Assembly (NCBI GenBank): GCA_937960715.1
Contig: CALGOO010000057.1
Coordinates: 1 to 8,159 of the forward strand
DNA length: 8,159 bases
Reading direction: 5' to 3'
From: an uncultured Candidatus Competibacteraceae bacterium
GTDB taxonomy: Bacteria; Pseudomonadota; Gammaproteobacteria; Competibacterales; Competibacteraceae
A program made the position numbers and the translations under genes. The notes under the pieces are model-generated. The model was not told where the DNA came from and made no database searches. It saw only the letters and a list, made by a program, of their open reading frames with translations. This document shows, one piece after another, positions 5,854-8,159 of the stretch. Within the stretch, counting starts at the first letter, position 1. Every line of letters starts with the position of its first letter.

Positions 5854-6804
5854 CTACAGGAACTGCCTGGTGATCTCGACCAGTTCCTTGACCGACTTGA
5901 CCGAGTGATCGAACATCGCCTTCTCCTCGGCGTTCAGCTCGATTTCGACGATTTTCTCGACCCCGCCCGCGCCCAGGATCACCGGAACGCCGACATAGAT
6001 GCCGCTGACGCCATATTGCCCGCTCAGATAGGCGGCGCAGGGCAACAGGCGTTTCTTGTCCTTCAGGTAGGCGTCGGCCATGGCGATGGCCGAGGAAGCC
6101 GGGGCGTAGAACGCCGAGCCGGTTTTCAACAGGGCTACGATTTCGCCACCCCCATTACGTGTGCGCTTGACGATCCCATCCAGCCGCTCCTGCGTGGTCC
6201 AGCCCATCTTGACCAGGTCGGGCAACGGGATGCCGGCGACCGTCGAATAGCGCACCAGCGGCACCATGGTGTCGCCGTGGCCGCCCAGCACGAAGGCGGT
6301 GACGTCCTCGACCGAAACCTTGAACTCGTCGGCCAGGAAATGGCGGAATCGCGCGCTGTCCAGCACGCCGGCCATGCCGACCACCTTTTCCGCCGGCAGG
6401 CCGGAAACTTGTTGCAACACCCCGACCATGGCGTCGAGCGGGTTGGTGATGACGATGACGAAGGCGTCGGGGCAGCGCTGTTTGATGTTTTCGCCGACCG
6501 CGACCATGACCTTGGTGTTGACGCTGATCAGGTCGTCGCGGCTCATGCCCGGCTTGCGCGGCACGCCGGCGGTGACGATCACCACGTCCGCGCCCTCGAT
6601 GACGGCGTAATCGCTGCCGCCGGTGTAAACGCCGTCGAAGCCCTCGACCGGCGCAGCCTGGGCGATGTCGAGCGCCTTGCCCTGGGGAACGCCGTCGGCG
6701 ATATCGAACAGGGCGATGTCGCCCAACTCTTTCATGCCGGCCAGTAGAGCCAGCGTACCGCCGATCTGACCGGCGCCAACCAATGCGATTTTTTTGCGTG
6801 ACAT
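5854..6804 (-). CDS. mdh: Malate dehydrogenase (NAD-dependent, LDH-like type)
   Basis: This cytoplasmic enzyme interconverts malate and oxaloacetate with NAD(H) in the TCA cycle. Its 316 residues are the normal full length. The Rossmann motif GAGQIGG is at 10-16, with acidic D34 after the second strand for NAD preference. The substrate loop VPRKPGMSRDDL (81-92) has R83, the arginine that marks malate rather than lactate dehydrogenases, and R89. N121 is in ITNPLD, D149 and R152 in LDSARF, and the catalytic H176 in GGHGDTM. The sequence resembles the alphaproteobacterial/LDH-like branch rather than the E. coli Mdh type. A strong Shine-Dalgarno lies 6 bases before the ATG. It is 116 bases downstream of pckG on the same strand. 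Both use oxaloacetate, and co-transcription is plausible since no clear terminator separates them. Confidence 0.97.
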   Translation of the reverse strand: MSRKKIALVGAGQIGGTLALLAGMKELGDIALFDIADGVPQGKALDIAQAAPVEGFDGVYTGGSDYAVIEGADVVIVTAGVPRKPGMSRDDLISVNTKVMVAVGENIKQRCPDAFVIVITNPLDAMVGVLQQVSGLPAEKVVGMAGVLDSARFRHFLADEFKVSVEDVTAFVLGGHGDTMVPLVRYSTVAGIPLPDLVKMGWTTQERLDGIVKRTRNGGGEIVALLKTGSAFYAPASSAIAMADAYLKDKKRLLPCAAYLSGQYGVSGIYVGVPVILGAGGVEKIVEIELNAEEKAMFDHSVKSVKELVEITRQFL

Positions 6805-6810
6805 GCTACA

Positions 6811-6818
6811 TCCTCCTC
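6811..6818 (-). promoter_or_regulatory. Shine-Dalgarno for mdh
   Basis: The minus strand reads GAGGAGGA, a near-ideal anti-16S match, 6 bases before the mdh ATG. It fixes the start codon and suggests high expression. Confidence 0.8.
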
Positions 6819-6920
6819 GATGAACTCGCGATCAAGCTGGATCGAGCGGATCGGGCGGCCCTTCCGGGGGATCGACCGGAGGTTTCTCACGGGCGCGGCC
6901 CGACCCAAAGAAAAAACCGG

Positions 6921-8159
6921 TCAGGCGGTCTCGTGCGCCAGTTCCCACTGAGCGGGCGAGCGCCACAACCGGGAGCGCAATAGCTCGCGCTCGAAGATGA
7001 ATTCCTTGGGCAGACGGTCGAAGAACAAATCGAAATGCTCCTCGTGGGCGTGCGCCTCGGACGCGCCGGCCGTGCGACCCACCGTCATCAGGTCGTAGAA
7101 GATTTCCTTGGGGTAATCCAGGCCCCACCATTCGAGATCCTCGTGCCGCGGCATCCAGCCGACCGGGCTTTCGACGCCGTAGCCGCGACCGTGGACCCGG
7201 TCGACGATCCACTTCAGGACGCGCATGTTGTCGCCGAAACCGGGCCAGAGGAATTTGCCGTTGTCGTCCTTGCGGAACCAGTTGACCCGGAAGATGCGGG
7301 GCGGATTGGGCACCTGGCGGCCGACGTTCAGCCAGTGGCTGAAATAGTCGGCCATGTTGTAGCCGCAGAACGGCAGCATCGCCATCGGGTCGCGGCGCAT
7401 CGCCGCCTGGCCGATCGCCGCGGCCGTCCCTTCCGAGCCCATGGTGGCGGCCAGGTACACGCCGTGGCTCCAGTTGAAGGCCTGGAACACCAGCGGCATG
7501 TCCTTGCTCATCCGCCCACCGAAGACGAAGGCGCTGATCGGTACGCCAGCGGGGTTTTCCCATTCCGGATCGATGCTCGGACACTGGCTGGCCGGCGCGG
7601 TGAAGCGAGCGTTGGGGTGCGCCGCCGGACGACCGCAGCCGGGCGTCCAGTCCTCGCCCTTCCAGTCGATGGCGTGCGCTGGCGGTTCGCCGTCCATGCC
7701 CTCCCACCAGACATCGCCGTCATCGGTCAGCGCGGCGTTGGTGACGATGCAGTTCTTGGTGATGGTCAGCATCGCGTTGGGGTTGGAACTCCTGTTGGTG
7801 CCGGGGGCCACGCCGAAGAAGCCCGCTTCCGGATTGATCGCGCGTAACGCCCCGTCCGGCCCCTTCTTGATCCAGGCGATGTCGTCGCCCACGGTGGTGA
7901 CCTTCCAGCCCTCGAAGCCCTTGGGCGGGACCAGCATCGCCAGGTTGGTCTTGCCGCAGGCGCTGGGGAAGGCGGCGGCGAGATAGGTCTTTTCGCCCTG
8001 CGGCGTTTCGATGCCCATGATCAGCATGTGTTCGGCGAGCCAGCCCTCGTCGCGCGCCATGACCGAGGCGATGCGCAGCGCCAGACACTTTTTGCCGAGC
8101 AGGGCGTTGCCGCCGTAGCCGGAACCGTAGGACCAGATCTCGTAGGTTTCCGGGTAATG
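6921..8159 (-). CDS. pckG: Phosphoenolpyruvate carboxykinase (GTP), C-terminal part; start beyond the window
   Basis: This enzyme converts oxaloacetate plus GTP to phosphoenolpyruvate, CO2 and GDP, the entry step of gluconeogenesis (reversible in anaplerosis). The frame is open to the window edge and gives 412 C-terminal residues of a family of about 600. In fragment numbering: the substrate-binding loop SYGSGYGGNALLGKK (10-24); the metal-ligand histidine H44 in AEHMLIMG; the GTP-type P-loop FPSACGKTNLAML (64-76) with the reactive C68; and kinase-2 aspartates in VGDDIAW (90-96). The cysteine P-loop separates it from the ATP-dependent PckA family. An internal ATG at 8058-8060 is not the start, because conserved sequence continues upstream of it. 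No frameshift is seen. The 116-base gap to mdh has only a 4-bp stem before a T-run. Confidence 0.96.
   Translation of the reverse strand, partial: HYPETYEIWSYGSGYGGNALLGKKCLALRIASVMARDEGWLAEHMLIMGIETPQGEKTYLAAAFPSACGKTNLAMLVPPKGFEGWKVTTVGDDIAWIKKGPDGALRAINPEAGFFGVAPGTNRSSNPNAMLTITKNCIVTNAALTDDGDVWWEGMDGEPPAHAIDWKGEDWTPGCGRPAAHPNARFTAPASQCPSIDPEWENPAGVPISAFVFGGRMSKDMPLVFQAFNWSHGVYLAATMGSEGTAAAIGQAAMRRDPMAMLPFCGYNMADYFSHWLNVGRQVPNPPRIFRVNWFRKDDNGKFLWPGFGDNMRVLKWIVDRVHGRGYGVESPVGWMPRHEDLEWWGLDYPKEIFYDLMTVGRTAGASEAHAHEEHFDLFFDRLPKEFIFERELLRSRLWRSPAQWELAHETA

Noticed and set aside
6895..6945. Possible intrinsic terminator near the pckG stop (ACCG...CGGT followed by T-run)
   Set aside because: The stem is only 4 bp and overlaps the coding end; too weak to call.
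6832..7707. A long second minus-strand frame running inside pckG into the mdh leader
   Set aside because: It is out of frame with an unmistakable pckG sequence, is rich in Arg/Gly/Pro as shadow frames are, and has no motif.
5905..7847. Long open frames on the plus strand opposite mdh and pckG
   Set aside because: They are antisense shadows produced by GC-rich third positions of strongly conserved genes; their translations have no recognisable domains.

Overview
The window looks like the chromosome of a GC-rich proteobacterium, most likely a gammaproteobacterium. The pointers are a DUF4124-bearing periplasmic serine protease, an LDH-like malate dehydrogenase next to a GTP-dependent PEP carboxykinase, and integron-type attC sequence. 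A lineage such as Competibacteraceae would fit, but that is a guess from gene content. No replication, tRNA, rRNA or CRISPR features are visible.

Layout. (1) Positions 1-111 are intergenic, with a G/C-run hairpin. (2) 112-2151 (minus) encodes a secreted glucoamylase-like/DUF3131 (COG5368, GH144-like) protein with an N-terminal carbohydrate-binding-like domain. (3) 2152-2391 is an intergenic gap with an AT-rich island. (4) 2392-3715 is a small accessory block with two plus-strand genes, an M23 metallopeptidase without a signal peptide and a pyrimidine-dimer DNA glycosylase. Each is followed at once by an attC-like sequence, so I read the block as a short integron cassette array or an integrase-less attC cluster. 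(5) 3834-4991 (plus) encodes an exported DUF4124 and trypsin-like (S1C) protease whose barrel is interrupted by a long charged coiled coil. (6) 4996-5450 is a scar: a 183-bp AT-rich element with near-perfect 19-bp terminal inverted repeats, then a fragment I cannot identify, then the break point of a P-type ATPase gene of which only the first ~102 codons survive. (7) 5854-8159 (minus) is core metabolism: malate dehydrogenase and the C-terminal two thirds of PEP carboxykinase, whose start lies beyond the right edge.

How it works together. pckG and mdh share the oxaloacetate node (malate to oxaloacetate to PEP), are co-directional, and form a normal conserved region. The left two thirds is a patchwork of envelope or secreted hydrolases plus acquired cassettes. 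The most interesting part is the cassette block carrying a DNA-repair enzyme, followed by the inverted-repeat element and ATPase truncation. Together they mark 2.3-5.5 kb as a hot spot of insertion and deletion between stable genes. No integron integrase or intact transposase is present, so the mobility claims rest on the terminal sequences alone.
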